Positions 1-10,807 of a DNA stretch of 64,000 bases are shown in pieces (position 1 is the first letter of the stretch; the number at the start of each line of letters is the position of its first letter). Where the stretch lies: positions 38,862,368-38,926,367 of the forward strand of contig NC_052507.1 in NCBI RefSeq assembly GCF_014356525.2. Direction: 5' to 3'. The position numbers and the translations under genes were made by a program. This DNA is from Nilaparvata lugens (Eukaryota > Arthropoda > Insecta > Hemiptera > Delphacidae). The notes under the pieces were generated by a model. It did no database searches. It was not told the origin of the DNA and was given only the letters and a program-made list of their open reading frames with translations.

Positions 1-3
1 TAC

Positions 4-206
4 CTAATTCTATCACCTTCAGTATGTGGACGCAAGACGTTCAAGATGGTGAGCTCATGATCGGTAAGGATAATGTTTCCCCTGTCATACAACTCAAGTA
101 TAACATGGTAGGCAGCTTCACCGCTTCCAAATTGCAGGTCTATTATTCTGTCAACGCCCAACTGACGAAACACTTCTAAGCGTTTGTTTTTCAAATGTTT
201 CCTCAT
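4..206 (-). CDS. NEMF: NEMF/Rqc2 (Caliban) internal exon, NFACT-N domain
   Basis: NEMF/Rqc2 binds stalled 60S ribosomal subunits carrying peptidyl-tRNA and supports C-terminal tailing of the nascent chain in ribosome-associated quality control. The minus-strand translation contains [41 protein letters not shown] and [10 protein letters not shown], the continuous NFACT-N (FbpA-like) segment of NEMF and fly Clbn proteins. The exon begins after a TATAG acceptor (207-208) in phase 0 and ends before a GT donor (positions 3-2) after two bases of an Arg codon. It is 203 nt with no internal stop. It joins in frame to the exon at 1092-1263. The rest of the gene lies left of the window. Family membership is secure; function is known for the family. 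Confidence 0.9.
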
Positions 207-1091
207 CTATAACAGTAATTATTTATTTATATTTATACATTGAAAATCACAATATCATTCTCAACTCATGAATAATTGGGAAAGGAACAACAGGCTTAAA
301 GCCCAAAACTGTTCCTTTCTCAAATTTTCATAGAAATTGAAAAATATAAATTATGAATTTATTCTTCAAGGTATTGGAGAATAAACTTAATAAATGAATT
401 GATTAATGATGAACGATTAATTAAGTGATTAATTTAATGAGAAGCAGTGAGAAAAATATTATGTGAGAGATGAATTTCATTTATATATAATTTAATGCAT
501 GTATTCTACTGGTTTAGACAGTTCAATTCTACAAAAAACATAAGCTATTCATAAACAATTCAATGATTTGAGCTTTTGCCAAGTCATTTCTTTTTTTGTC
601 ACGACTTGGCTAGGATTATTGATGGGTTGCACCAAGCTGGTCAGTGTCTACTCAATGGTAGTGGTTTCGCTCATTGCAACATAATTATCATTGGAGTCAT
701 CTATTAATATTCTAAATTGAACAATTCCCCATAGGCTAGATTTGAATAAGTTCTCGATATAATTTGGTTTGTTCCTAAGTCATACCTTTGAAAATTTTTG
801 TTTAGTGAACATTATTGAATATAATTCTATTCACTACTCTTTTTCCAAAATAGGCATTATAAACATGATTAGTATAACGACTTCGGATGAAAATATGAAC
901 ATTTGATAGCACCATTATTAAAATAGGCGATAAGCCTACATGAATGGAATTATGATTTTTATTGACAAATACAATCATGAAAAGATAACAATGTGAATTT
1001 ACAAAACATTATATTTCAATATGGTAAATAATTTACATAATTTATAATTATTGAATAACAAATTGCATGATTATTGAAGTTTAGTATATAC
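207..1091 (-). other. NEMF intron
   Basis: AT-rich intron of 885 bp between the two NEMF exons, with GT donor at 1091-1090 and AG acceptor at 208-207 on the minus strand. I see no coding sequence or recognisable repeat in it. Confidence 0.8.
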
Positions 1092-1263
1092 CTTCATGCT
1101 GAAACCAGATGGAGCCATATTTTTTGGCCATTCATAAGCTGTAGTATGAAATCGATGCCCTGATTCCAGAAGCAGGATGCATTTTTCTTCACTGCGCTGC
1201 AATTTGATTAGATATGTTTTGTGATCGATATCATAAACCTGATTAACACGCATCCCAACCAAC
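1092..1263 (-). CDS. NEMF: NEMF/Rqc2 (Caliban) N-terminal exon
   Basis: The minus-strand translation contains [46 protein letters not shown], the start of the NFACT-N domain, close to fly Clbn and human NEMF. It is bounded by a CAG acceptor (AG at 1265-1264) and a GT donor (1091-1090). It has 172 nt: one base of a split codon plus 57 full codons, running in phase 0 into the exon at 4-206. About 20 N-terminal residues (the M-K-x-R-F segment in relatives) must come from an exon further right on this strand. I could not find it, and the neighbouring upstream sequence is a LINE. The open frame continues a few residues past each splice site, but those residues do not match the family. Confidence 0.9.
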
Positions 1264-1729
1264 CTGGAATCATTAACAAAATAATTCAATTAGTGGTGCA
1301 TTGGTTGTTGGATCTCTTTAATTTTATGCACAGTTTTATAAGTTGAGATGACAAAAATAATTTTATAGTTTGGAATTGGGAGACAATAGAATAGAAGAGA
1401 ATAGAATAGAATAGCTGCCTTTATTTTTACCTAGGAGGGCGGAGTTAGGGCGCAGCCGGCACTCTCTTACACTCAACCCTCCAATACAACACTAAATAAT
1501 TACTAGATTAAACAAATCAAATTCAGAAAAAAATATATACAATATTACAAACAAGGTGAATAAATATTATTAAAATACAAAAATAATAATCAATGGAGAA
1601 ATAAAATAACGAAACCTAATAATAATAACCTTATAATTGAGATATGAATAGAAATTAAAGAATAAAAACTGAAAAATAATACATGTAACAAAAGAAGAAG
1701 TAGAAGTAGAAAAAAAAGAAGAAGAAAAA

Positions 1730-1730
<1 letters not shown>

Positions 1731-1760
<30 letters not shown>

Positions 1761-1815
1761 AAGAAGAAGAAGAAGAAGAAGAAGAAGAAGAAGAAGAAGA
1801 AGAAGAAGAAGAAGA
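1731..1815. repeat. (GAA)n microsatellite
   Basis: About 28 near-perfect GAA/AAG units, flanked by imperfect A/G-rich sequence from about 1690 to 1870, in the 3' untranslated part of LINE 1. Open frames across it (poly-Ser, poly-Leu or poly-Phe) are artefacts of the repeat. Confidence 0.95.
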
Positions 1816-1894
1816 GAAAGAAAGAGAAATAATAAATATCGAATTGTTTTGAGAAAAAGAAGAAAGAAAGAAAAACTGACCAATAAACCATTTG

Positions 1895-3430
1895 CTAGGT
1901 CCAGCCACCCACACCACCCCTGATCCACCTGAAAACAGCCGCGCCAAACCGACGAGGCTCCTCAATTAGCCTCAGCTCAACAGGCAATGTGTTCCACAAT
2001 CCACAAGCCGTCACAAGAAAGGACTTGTTGAACATGACTGTCCTATGAATTGGGACAGCCAGTAAATGGGAACCATGCCGGGTACCACCCCGACCAATGT
2101 CACACAAGAAGTGAAAGTCTTCAGCTATGTACTTGGGTGTCTGAGTTTTTAACACTTTATGCAGAAAGAGGACCGCATGAAATGACCTATATTCATGTAG
2201 CTTCATGAGTCCAAGTCGGTCAAAGTATTCAGTCACATGGTCGTCACGTCTGAGGTTGAAGATGAAGCGGACACAGTAGTTATGCGCACGCTGCATCCTC
2301 TGTTGTAGTTGAACAGTCATGTCAGTAGTTACAATGTCGCAATAGTTGAAAACCGGGAAAATCAAGGTCTTCACCAACATAACCTTTGTTGAAAAAGGAA
2401 TAATGTCAGAAATCTTCTTCAACGTCTTGATCCCAGCAATCACCCTATTGCATGTCAACGTCACATGGTTTGTCCAGTCCAAGGTCTTAGTCATAGTGAG
2501 TCCCAAGTTTTTCACGTCTGAGCTGTACTCTAATTGTACGCCATTGATTGTAATATACGGTCCATCTGTCAAGTCAAGTGTGTTCAGTAGTCTCGAATAA
2601 CCAACCACGATTGCCTTTGACTTTGTCTCGTTCACCTTTAGCCCATTATTACCTGCCCAATCAAGTAAACGTACTAATTCATCATTCATTTCATCTACTG
2701 TCGTGTTGAAATCTTTTTTATTACAGTGTTTATAGATTTGCAGGTCATCTGCATATAGATGATATCTGGTGGTTAGTAGAGAACTAGTCACGTCGTTTAT
2801 GTATATGCTGAACAGTAGAGGACCCAAGACCGACCCCTGAGGCACTCCTCTATCTACATTGCGCCACTGTGAAGAGACACCCTCCACTCTCACACTCTGA
2901 CACCTACCCTGCAAGTAAGACCTTACCCATGCTACAGTGGTGTTTGAAAATCCCAATTTACGAAGTTTATACAAGAGGGTGGGGTGAAAAATGGAATCAA
3001 AGGCCTTACTAAAATCAATTAATACTAGAACAGTCAACTGTCTACCATCCATAGCCCCGCGGATATCATCAGCAACTCTCAGCAGAGCCGAGGTGGTACT
3101 GTGACCACTACTGAACCCCGACTGGAAATCGCTAATCAAACCAGAGTCATGAATGTACAGACTCATTTGGGAGTGAGCAATAATCTCCAGTACCTTTGAC
3201 AGGACAGGCAATAAGCTGATAGGCTTATAATCTGAGGGAGTGAGAGGGTTAGGAATTTTGTTGAGAGGAATAACAATAGAGCGTTTCCAGTCTTCAGGAA
3301 AAACTGAAGTCATTAGTGAGGTGTTAATTAGATGGGTTGGGAAAGGAAGAATCATGGGAAGAAGGATTTTCAAAAACTTAATAGGGATACTATCAGCTCC
3401 AACCGCATTACTTTCAATTCTTCTAATAGC
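1895..3430 (-). pseudogene. LINE 1 reverse transcriptase part of ORF2
   Basis: A continuous frame from 3373 to 1895 carries the RT domains in order: DYKPISLLPVLSKVLE, QSGFSSGHSTTSALL, LVLIDFSKAFDSIFH, RGVPQGSVLGPLLFSIYIND and the catalytic box HLYADDLQIY. The thumb and C-terminal region follow (LDWTNHVT, LHEYRSFHAVLF). It lost frame with the upstream part near 3430, where the preceding frame ends, so the enzyme is not made intact. RT copies LINE RNA at the nicked target. The frame extends past the natural end into the C-terminal GAAVFRWIR tail. Confidence is high that this is a LINE RT, moderate for the exact ends. Confidence 0.88.
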
Positions 3431-4871
3431 TAGAAAAACCTGTTACCTGCTCAGTAACTCCAGAAAAGTAGAAGTCTTCATTTGATTGGATTCCTGGTAA
3501 GGAATTATAGTAAGCACGGGCTTGGTCCAAACCTACAGGGATATCAGTGAAAAAGTCATTGAGAGCGTCAAGTGAGTGAGCAATGGTCGGTGGCTGCCTC
3601 TCTTTGCTGGCTCCAATCCCTCTCAGAACTCGCCATAATGATGATGTTGATGATCTCTTAGATGATATCAAATTTTGGTAGAAGCCAGCCTTTGCGTTCC
3701 TGATCATTTGCTTACACAAGTTTCGTAAGCGCTTGTAACGATTAAAATCATCAGGAATCTTAGACTGCCTAGCCTTCTTACACCAATAATCACGATCACG
3801 CATCAAATGACGTATTTCCTCAGTGAGCCATGGAGCTGGGTCTCTGGTTACTCTGCGGGTCTTAAGAGGGACGTGTTTTTCATAAAGGAAGAGGATATTG
3901 TCATTTTTATTATGTTCGACATTTGATTTACATCATTAGTATTGAAAATGCTCAGCCAATCAAGATCAAATGTATCATTAAATAGATTAGGAAGGTTAAT
4001 ATTGTTGTAATCTCTGTAGGTAATAATTTTCGGTTTAGGTTTAGGTCGCTTAATGTTGTAAACAAGGTAGATCAAGTCATGTGCTGAAAGTCCTGGGAAA
4101 GGGATCTGCCCATGACTCACAGCAGATTTTTTATCAGCGACGGCTACGAGATCTAGAAGCGTGTCCGAGGTGGATGTATGGTGAGTAGCTTGGAGAGGCA
4201 GCAGGGTCATACCATTCGCAAAGAACATAGTAGTCAATTGCACCTTGTCATAAGTGTCAGGTCCAAGTAAGTCAGTATTAAAGTCACCCATGATAGCCAC
4301 ATGTTCATAGGGCACCATCAGCTCTAAAAGTGCCTCCTCAAACTCAGACATGAAGCCAATGTGAGGCGGCCTGTAGCATACTGCAATCAACATTTTGATG
4401 CCATTGCTCTTAATTTCAAAAAAACATATATTCAGGCCTTGATGCACGAGAATTATTGGACGAAAGTTTATGTACAGGGAGCAGAGCATGTTTAATTTAT
4501 GCGGCAACCCCGCCGCCATTTTTGTGCAAGCGGTCATTACGAATGAGCATGTAGTCATCAAGTGCAACAAGTCGATTTGGGATGGCAGGCTTAAGCCAAG
4601 ACTCAGAAACAAGTATAATGTCTGAAACACAATCACCAAAAGTGCATCTGAACTCATCTATGTGACAAAGGAGTGATTGGGCGTTGACGTGAGTGATTTT
4701 GAGCTGATCGGGGAATGGGGAGACCGCCTGCTTGAGGACATCGCCGACATTCAGCGCGGCCATGCCATCATCCAGCAGAGCAGACAGAGTGATCGACATG
4801 GAACAGCAGGGCGGAGCAAAGGCGGTAAGCGGCTGGAAGAAATAACAGGACAAGAATAATAATATTGGCAA
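3423..4871 (-). pseudogene. LINE 1 endonuclease and linker part of ORF2
   Basis: APE-type endonuclease motifs appear on the minus strand: HVNAQSL, SESWLKP, NGGGVAA, VCYRPPH, MGDFNTDLL and SAHDLIYLVY. A basic linker region follows (RDRDYWCKKARQSK, YKRLRNLC, AGFYQNLI) before the RT. Frame breaks occur near 4500 (just after NGGGVAA), near 3850 and near 3430, so at least three indels have killed it. The endonuclease nicks target DNA for target-primed reverse transcription. The first residues before HVNAQSL are not distinctive, so the ORF2 start is uncertain. Confidence 0.82.
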
Positions 4872-5079
4872 GCATCAGCGAGAAAGAGAAAAAGAAGAAA
4901 TGAACAGTTGAAAAGGAATGAAGATGAAAATCAAGTGATAAAGTGATGAAATACATTAATTCACTCGGTAGTTTCGAAAATGGTGAGATATAGAATAAAA
5001 ATCAAAATTTTTCTTTGGACAGGCCTGTATAAATTCGGCTCCGTAGCTATTAGTACAAATAAGATTAATTGCGCTATAT

Positions 5080-5129
<50 letters not shown>

Positions 5130-5807
5130 TACATACTCATTCTAACATATCGTTCATAAGTGCATGTGAAATAAAATAGGAAGATAAAAAAAGAAAGTAT
5201 TATCACTAATCTTGTGAGAATCTTAGAGGATGAAACTTCTTCATTGCTCATTAAAAATTGCAGATGAAAAGTGAATAGCTATATAAATATATTTATAGTC
5301 TACTATCTAGATGAAGATGATGCTTGGGAGGAAAAAGTCAATAATAAAAGATCTGAATTGAAAATATGGAATAAAATATGAATTCAATAGGAATTATAAC
5401 AATCTGGAAAGAAATATTGAAACAAAAAATTAAGAGAAAAATAAATTATGAATCGATACTCTTTAGGCCTACCATAGAGTAAAGATAGTTAAATTTTTAT
5501 TTTATTGCTTGTCTACTTGTTATTTAGTCTATGTCTATACTTTCTAGTGAAAATCTTGAATATCATAATCATTTTGAATTCATAGAACAGACAAAGGAAT
5601 ACTTATATTTATATTGGAAATCTATATTACTATAGGGAAAAGGACACGCTCACAACAAAAATATGCAAAAAGAAAGAAGAGTTCATGAAAAATAGAAAAA
5701 GTCTTAAAAGCTACTCACTATGGAAACATGAAGTTTGTTCTGCTTTGAAAACTTTATTATTAAGCATAGTTCAATAAGTTATTCGATTAACATAGTTCGA
5801 TAACAAC
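4872..5807. other. Spacer between LINE 1 ORF1 and ORF2 with (TA)n
   Basis: About 900 bp of AT-rich sequence without a credible gene. It contains a (TA)n microsatellite at about 5070-5124. The gap is long for an ORF1-ORF2 spacer, so it may include a later insertion, but I see no clear ends. Confidence 0.6.
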
Positions 5808-6668
5808 TCACCACTCACTTGAGCATATCTTGTCCCACTCACGCCACATGATCTTGCCATCAACAGTCCATGTATTCTTGATGCCCACTCTGCCAGCGAC
5901 ATCACAGAAAAGAGTATTACGCCGCCGAGTGAGGTCCTCTCTCACCGTCACCCCGGATCCCTTGAGCTGCCTCCTCGCCGCTATCACAGTATGCCGGGAC
6001 TGATAACTTATGAATTTGACAATAATTGTGCGCGGCCTGGCCTCAGTCTCACCAGGTCTCGAGTGAAGACGACCCACACGATGACAGCGATCGATCAGAG
6101 TTGCATCAATCGAGAGCTTGAGTTTGTCACTACATAGTTTATACATAGTTTAGTGACAACCTCGGTAACATTCTCTCCACTCTTCTCAGGAAGTCCGAAG
6201 ATACGGACATTATTTCGACGCTGATACTGCTCCTGAGCGTCCAATTTTCGCTCATACGCCTCAACACGTTCCACAGACGCTTTACTCATGGCTTGAATCT
6301 TAGTCTCTAATGAAGCGATCCTCTCCTCCATTGCAGATAAACGAGGTTCGCATTCGCTCAGAAATCGAGCCTTTATCATCTCGTCGAAACTATCATTGAG
6401 CTTCATGACAACTCGGTCGACTAAGATTATTGACGAAAATATCATCTGATAAGAGTTCAGCAACGAATTACTTTAGCACTGCTTTATCGGCCGGCCACCC
6501 CTCACCCTTGGTAGTCGATGATGAGGATGATGATGATGCTGGGCGTTCGGTCGATCCCGAATTCTTATCGCCAACTGTGGCCTTGGCTCCCTTTTTCCTC
6601 AATACAGCAGGCGAAGCATTAGGCATGATTGAAAAAATTAAATCGTTCAAATCACAACAATCAATCAA
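5808..6668 (-). pseudogene. LINE 1 ORF1 (coiled-coil RNA-binding protein)
   Basis: The minus-strand pieces give a Ser-rich head, a coiled coil (RLSAMEERIASLETKIQAMS, then VEAYERKLDAQEQYQ), the phrase RRNNVRIFGLPE and a C-terminal RNA-binding-like part (DRCHRVGRL, RPRTIIVKFISY, GVTVREDLT). This order, coiled coil then NVRIFGLPE then HRVG, is that of L1-type/transposase_22 ORF1 proteins, which bind LINE RNA. The frame changes near 6470 and 6140, so the gene is broken. Position just upstream of the endonuclease supports ORF1. Confidence 0.78.
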
Positions 6669-6690
6669 GGTAGAAATTTGAAATTAGGTA

Positions 6691-6905
6691 ATAGTGTATA
6701 TGAACACACACTGCACACGTCTGCTAAAAATTAGCACTCGATCACCACGAAAACTCGCAAAACTGGAGAAAGAAACAGGAGCCGAAGTGAACTACGTCAG
6801 GCCATTAACATTATACTTATCTCACTCCCCAATCTTACTTATCTCACTCCAATAGATGGACATGGAAAGTTTTAAGGCACATAAGAGTAGCTAAATCACT
6901 CCACA
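6691..6905. other. Short unassigned spacer
   Basis: Possible 5' leader of LINE 1. It contains two copies of a CTTATCTCACTCC phrase around 6817-6852. No gene seen. Confidence 0.4.
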
Positions 6906-6909
6906 CAGA

Positions 6910-7215
6910 CTCATAGGGTTCTGTGTTGGGCTTTCTGCTTTTGATCCTGATCATGAACAACGACTTCAACCAGGACTCCAAACTCTTTGCAGACGACATC
7001 ACCATCTGAGATGCTGCAGGGTGCTATTCAGATCTACCTTCTCAGAAAGCTGAGACACATTGTAGCCAGGGAATACCTCGTCTTAGTTTATCATTCCCTG
7101 TTCCACTGTCACATTGTGAACAGATTGCAGCTGTGAGGCCATCCAGCTACTTGCCATGATCTACTGCTGCTTCAGAAGAGGACAATAAGAACGATTACAT
7201 TCTCGGATCACAGAG
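6910..7215 (+). pseudogene. LINE reverse transcriptase fragment
   Basis: The plus-strand translation in shifting frames reads GSVLGFLLLI, then FADDITI, then LVYHSLFHCHIV, then GHPATCHDLLLLQKRTIRTI. These match in order the RT segments of the intact copy at 8239-9657 (GSVLGPFLFL, YADDTSII, TYHGLFHSHLSYG, QKRAVRAI). Large gaps and stops show it is an old internally deleted copy of the same LINE type. Confidence 0.6.
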
Positions 7216-7860
7216 ATACTTGATATTGCTGCCTTTGTCGAAGAATGGGGATTCCAGATAGACAGTGTCACAAACAAATGTTGGTTGGTAGTCATTTTGG
7301 CTAATCGTGGAAGTAAAACTGCCTCAAAAAAGGGGCTCATCTTCAAGCTCGGCAAATAAGTAGAGTGAGCCTGTCGTTTAGTATCTGCTTCACTAATCAA
7401 TCTACCACGTGGTAAATTTCTCACTTCAATGTACAACTTGTTGAAAATCCGAATGGCTGCTGATGGGTAGCTGTTGTAAGTTTGCTCAACCTAGTGCGGT
7501 TGGCCTCAAGGTCAGCTGCTCGGCGAGAATTGTGGCTGTGGATATCACCTCTTCTAGTCCAGGCTTCCTGGTTGTCTGTCAGTTGTGTGAGGGTGCACAA
7601 CACGTACTAGCTGTAGATGGTAGAGTTTTCCATTACCCTGAAGAGAGAGTTTTAGAGTGGTCCCTACTGACAGCAAAAAGTAATAGAACAGAGTGCTCTT
7701 TTTAGGAGGAGCAGCACATTCTTCACTGCTGGTACAGACTTCCACATTCCACAGGATCAGTCCATATATGAGGTGACTATGAAATAGTCAGTAGTACACC
7801 ATCTATCAATTAAGACCAATTTTCAAGGACCTCAGGATTCTTATCATACACTGCTAGTAT
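7160..7860 (-). pseudogene. LINE ORF2 C-terminal fragment, opposite strand
   Basis: On the minus strand, broken frames contain HSHLIYGLILWN, DIHSHNSRRAADLEANRTRL and NSYPSAAIRIFNKLYIEV followed by RNLP. These parallel the C-terminal end of the RT at 8239-9657 (HSHLSYG, YHAYNTRNREK, KSYPYLQLLFYNKLPIEVKN). It is therefore a second decayed LINE piece, in the opposite direction to the fragment beside it. Limits are approximate. Confidence 0.5.
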
Positions 7861-8190
7861 ATGATGTCCTCACTGATGTATGTAAATGACAATCTTCAGC
7901 TGATTTTGAAAAGGAATGAGTCCACACATAAAAAACCTGCTATGCTACAGCTTTGGAGGTCCCACAAAAAAGGCTGTTACTCAAAGAAGGTTCTTAGCAG
8001 TTGCTAAAAATATTACAACGGATGGAATATAGTGAATGTAAGATATGTGCCACACACAAAAGATCTGCACTCTCAAATTGATCCAAATACCGATTTGTTC
8101 TTTGACCGAGTTGGGTTGTTAAACCACTTTTTTAATTTATGATTTCTTGGCATAGGCTGTCTGTTATCTTCAGTCAAGGATAAAAAGTGT
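7861..8190. other. Unassigned sequence
   Basis: I see no convincing gene or repeat structure here. It may be more eroded LINE sequence. Confidence 0.3.
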
Positions 8191-8194
8191 TAAG

Positions 8195-10016
8195 TAAGTA
8201 TAACGTTCAGGGGTGGAATTACTATAGTTGTAAGGGGGGTGGTATTCCAACATCAGGTATTCCATCATTCCACCTTGCTTCCTCTAACATATATTATAAA
8301 TTTTATTATTGTCATGGGCTACTTTCCGGATTGTTTGAAAGTGTCTAGTGTTACACCTGTTTTGAAAAAAGGAGATCCAAAAAATCCTGAAAATTACAGA
8401 CCAATTGCTCTTGTGCCTATCATCAGTAAAATAATAGAATTTTGTCTGCTAATGCAACTCTATGAATATTTCATTTTCAATGGCTTATTATATCCCCATC
8501 AATATGGCTTTAGACCAGGTCACTCTACAATAGACGCTGTTGAGAAAATTGTAGACTTTGTACATCAATGTTTTGAAAATAAATGTGCAGTAGGGGCAAC
8601 CCTATTAGACCTTAGCAGAGCATTTGAGAGAGTTTCACATGTGATTCTCTGCAAAAAACTGGAGCATTATGGCATAGTAGATGGAGAGTTAAAGCTATTG
8701 AAAGGTTATTTGGTTGGCAGAAAACAAATGGTAAAGTGTGCAGGTAAATGCTCTGATGTATTGAACATAAATACAGGTGTACCTCAAGGATCGGTCCTTG
8801 GGCCTTTCCTTTTTCTGGTTTTCGTAAATGATTTCAGTTTCAATATACCAGGTCTTTCTGTATTGTATGCTGATGACACCTCAATAATCCAATCAGATGC
8901 TGAAATCGAAAAACTTCAGGATAAACTTGACATTTCCTTGAATCAGGCAAAATCATGGTATTTATCTAATGACCTAGAATTAAATGAGCAGAAAACAGAG
9001 AAAATAACATTTACATTAGGGCATACTCTGAACCACAATAATCTTAAGCCTGTCAAATTACTAGGTGTAATATTGGATGGTAAACTCTGTTGGGAGGAAC
9101 ATGTGAATAGTCTCTGTAAAAAACTTTCAAGGGTAACATACCTCCTCAAGAGATTAAATAGTTCTGTTAATCTGCAAGTATTGTTGATGACCTATCACGG
9201 ACTTTTCCATTCTCATCTTAGTTATGGGATAAGAATGTGGGGCAATTGCCCAACACATAAAAAAGTTTTCATATGGCAGAAAAGGGCAGTTAGAGCTATT
9301 TTGAACCTTTCCCCAAGAGAAACTTGCAAGCCTCACTTCATCAAACTGGGTATACTGACTCTGCCATCTCTATATATATATTCCAATTTGATAAGTGTAA
9401 AGAAGAATTCTAACAACTTTCACAAACATAATGAATATCATGCTTACAATACTAGAAATAGGGAAAAAATTATGAAACCAAATCTCAGATTGAGTAAGAG
9501 CATGAAAAGCTACCCCTATTTACAGTTGTTATTTTACAATAAACTACCAATTGAAGTTAAGAACCTGCCTCAAGAAAAATTTAAAGTTGCCATTTCACAA
9601 ATGCTAAAAGAAAAGGCTTACTACTCTACTGAAGAGTTTTTAATTGATAGTATATAACGTTTTCTACTTAGAATAAAAATGTGACTTACATTGTAAGAAT
9701 AGTATTGTGATTACTATGTTATGACTTTATATAGTAGTACTAGTTGTAGTGTTAGTCTTTGTGTTTCTCTTTTAATATATACGAATTGCTATTTATCTAT
9801 ATGCTGTGTAAATGTAATGTTTCGAAATATTTTGCTATACCTACTGATGTTATTGAAAATGTTCATTCAAGTTTTATTAAGAATAAGATGTTGACGAAAA
9901 ATGTATTTATGCTAGTGACTTACATCATGTAATCTTGAACTTTTGACGAGGCCTGAAATGTACTGTACAAATGTATTTATTGGTCAATAAAACAAATTTA
10001 TTTATTTATTATTTAT
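8195..10016 (+). mobile_element. 5'-truncated LINE 2
   Basis: A plus-strand LINE whose 5' end is lost near 8195-8235. It has an RT ORF, about 340 bp of 3' untranslated sequence and an end reading CAATAAAACAAATTTATTTATTTATT. The TTTA/TATT-type tail marks the 3' terminus. 5' truncation is usual for LINE insertions. The 5' limit is approximate. Confidence 0.75.
8239..9657 (+). CDS. LINE 2 reverse transcriptase (5'-truncated ORF2)
   Basis: An uninterrupted frame of 472 codons with all RT blocks: PKNPENYRPIALVPIISKI, HQYGFRPGHSTIDAV, GATLLDLSRAFERVSH, NTGVPQGSVLGPFLFLVFVN and YADDTSII (catalytic YADD). The thumb and C-terminal region follow (LKPVKLLGVILD, SHLSYGIRMWGNC, YHAYNTRNREK, YYSTEEF). The endonuclease half is missing, so the listed start codon is probably not the real one. 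The LDLSRAF and KAYYS phrases tie it to the LINE in the GALE intron (55600-58400). Intact RT frame suggests a fairly young copy, but one unable to transpose alone. Confidence 0.88.
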   Translation: MVFQHQVFHHSTLLPLTYIINFIIVMGYFPDCLKVSSVTPVLKKGDPKNPENYRPIALVPIISKIIEFCLLMQLYEYFIFNGLLYPHQYGFRPGHSTIDAVEKIVDFVHQCFENKCAVGATLLDLSRAFERVSHVILCKKLEHYGIVDGELKLLKGYLVGRKQMVKCAGKCSDVLNINTGVPQGSVLGPFLFLVFVNDFSFNIPGLSVLYADDTSIIQSDAEIEKLQDKLDISLNQAKSWYLSNDLELNEQKTEKITFTLGHTLNHNNLKPVKLLGVILDGKLCWEEHVNSLCKKLSRVTYLLKRLNSSVNLQVLLMTYHGLFHSHLSYGIRMWGNCPTHKKVFIWQKRAVRAILNLSPRETCKPHFIKLGILTLPSLYIYSNLISVKKNSNNFHKHNEYHAYNTRNREKIMKPNLRLSKSMKSYPYLQLLFYNKLPIEVKNLPQEKFKVAISQMLKEKAYYSTEEFLIDSI

Positions 10017-10805
10017 TAGGGGGGGGTCCAGGGGGTTACTCCCACCTGGAAAGTGGGAGAAAACCCACTGTGGCTTGGCCACAAGTGGCTTGTTGGAAGG
10101 AGCTTCGACCAGTTATAGGAATTTTTCAACAAAAGCTTTGCTGGACTGTGACGCTGCCTACAGTTTATGTACCATATTTTTATTTGACACGATCTATCCA
10201 GGAAGATCTGGCCCTGATCACGACTTTAAATATTTGGAAAGGGTTTACGGGGGGCATTATTCTCAACCCCCCCTCCCCATAAAACCGGTGAAAATATGGC
10301 ACATTATATCACAGTAATTGTCATCGTTTTAGAAAAAGTCTTTACATTTGTATCGATTAATAAGTATTGACTGGATAGGCTAAAAACCTTTGTGTCAAAT
10401 CTTGGGAAAGTAGCTGTGGGTAATGATTTAAAATACAAGTATCAGCTTGAATGGAATGAACCCTGTTTTAGCCTAGCTATAATTATCACAAAAATCATCA
10501 ATACAAAGAGAAATTATGTTCAAAATTCTATTGAATTTGAAAGAATGCCAAATGTCCAATCACTTATAATATAAAATCCAGTATCTATCTTATATCACGA
10601 ATATCATCCACTCTGTAAATTATGTATTACATTCATAATTTATTTATTTTAATAATCATAAAAAATAAGTAAGTATTGCACAAAATTATTCCCAAACCAG
10701 GAGTTTGGCTCCATGGCCAATAGAATGAATAGCAACCAATATTCAATCAACTCAAAATAAATGAATTATTAGTTTTTGTTTATGCTTAATTATTTCTAAT
10801 TTGTT
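10017..10805. other. Unassigned region with G- and C-runs
   Basis: Opens with G-runs (10019-10035) and holds C-runs at 10266-10280, enclosing about 250 bp of more balanced composition. This may be an unknown repeat. The remainder is AT-rich. Short open frames here match nothing I know. Confidence 0.35.
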
Positions 10806-10807
10806 AA

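Larger units (their letters stand above)
1384..6690 (-). mobile_element. Decayed non-LTR retrotransposon (LINE 1)
   Basis: A minus-strand LINE with ORF1 (6668-5808), a spacer, endonuclease and reverse transcriptase (4871-1895), and a 3' tail of TTCTA-type repeats (seen as GAATAGAATAG at 1384-1414 on the plus strand). An AATAAAGGCAG-like end precedes the tail. Several frame breaks show it is inactive. It lies upstream of the second NEMF exon on the same strand, so it may occupy NEMF intron 1. The 5' limit near 6690 is approximate. The RT is of the general jockey/I/LOA type; I cannot assign a clade by eye. Confidence 0.75.

Noticed and set aside
1570..1965. Open frames with long Ser, Leu or Phe runs
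   Set aside because: They are translations of the (GAA)n microsatellite in all three frames, not genes.
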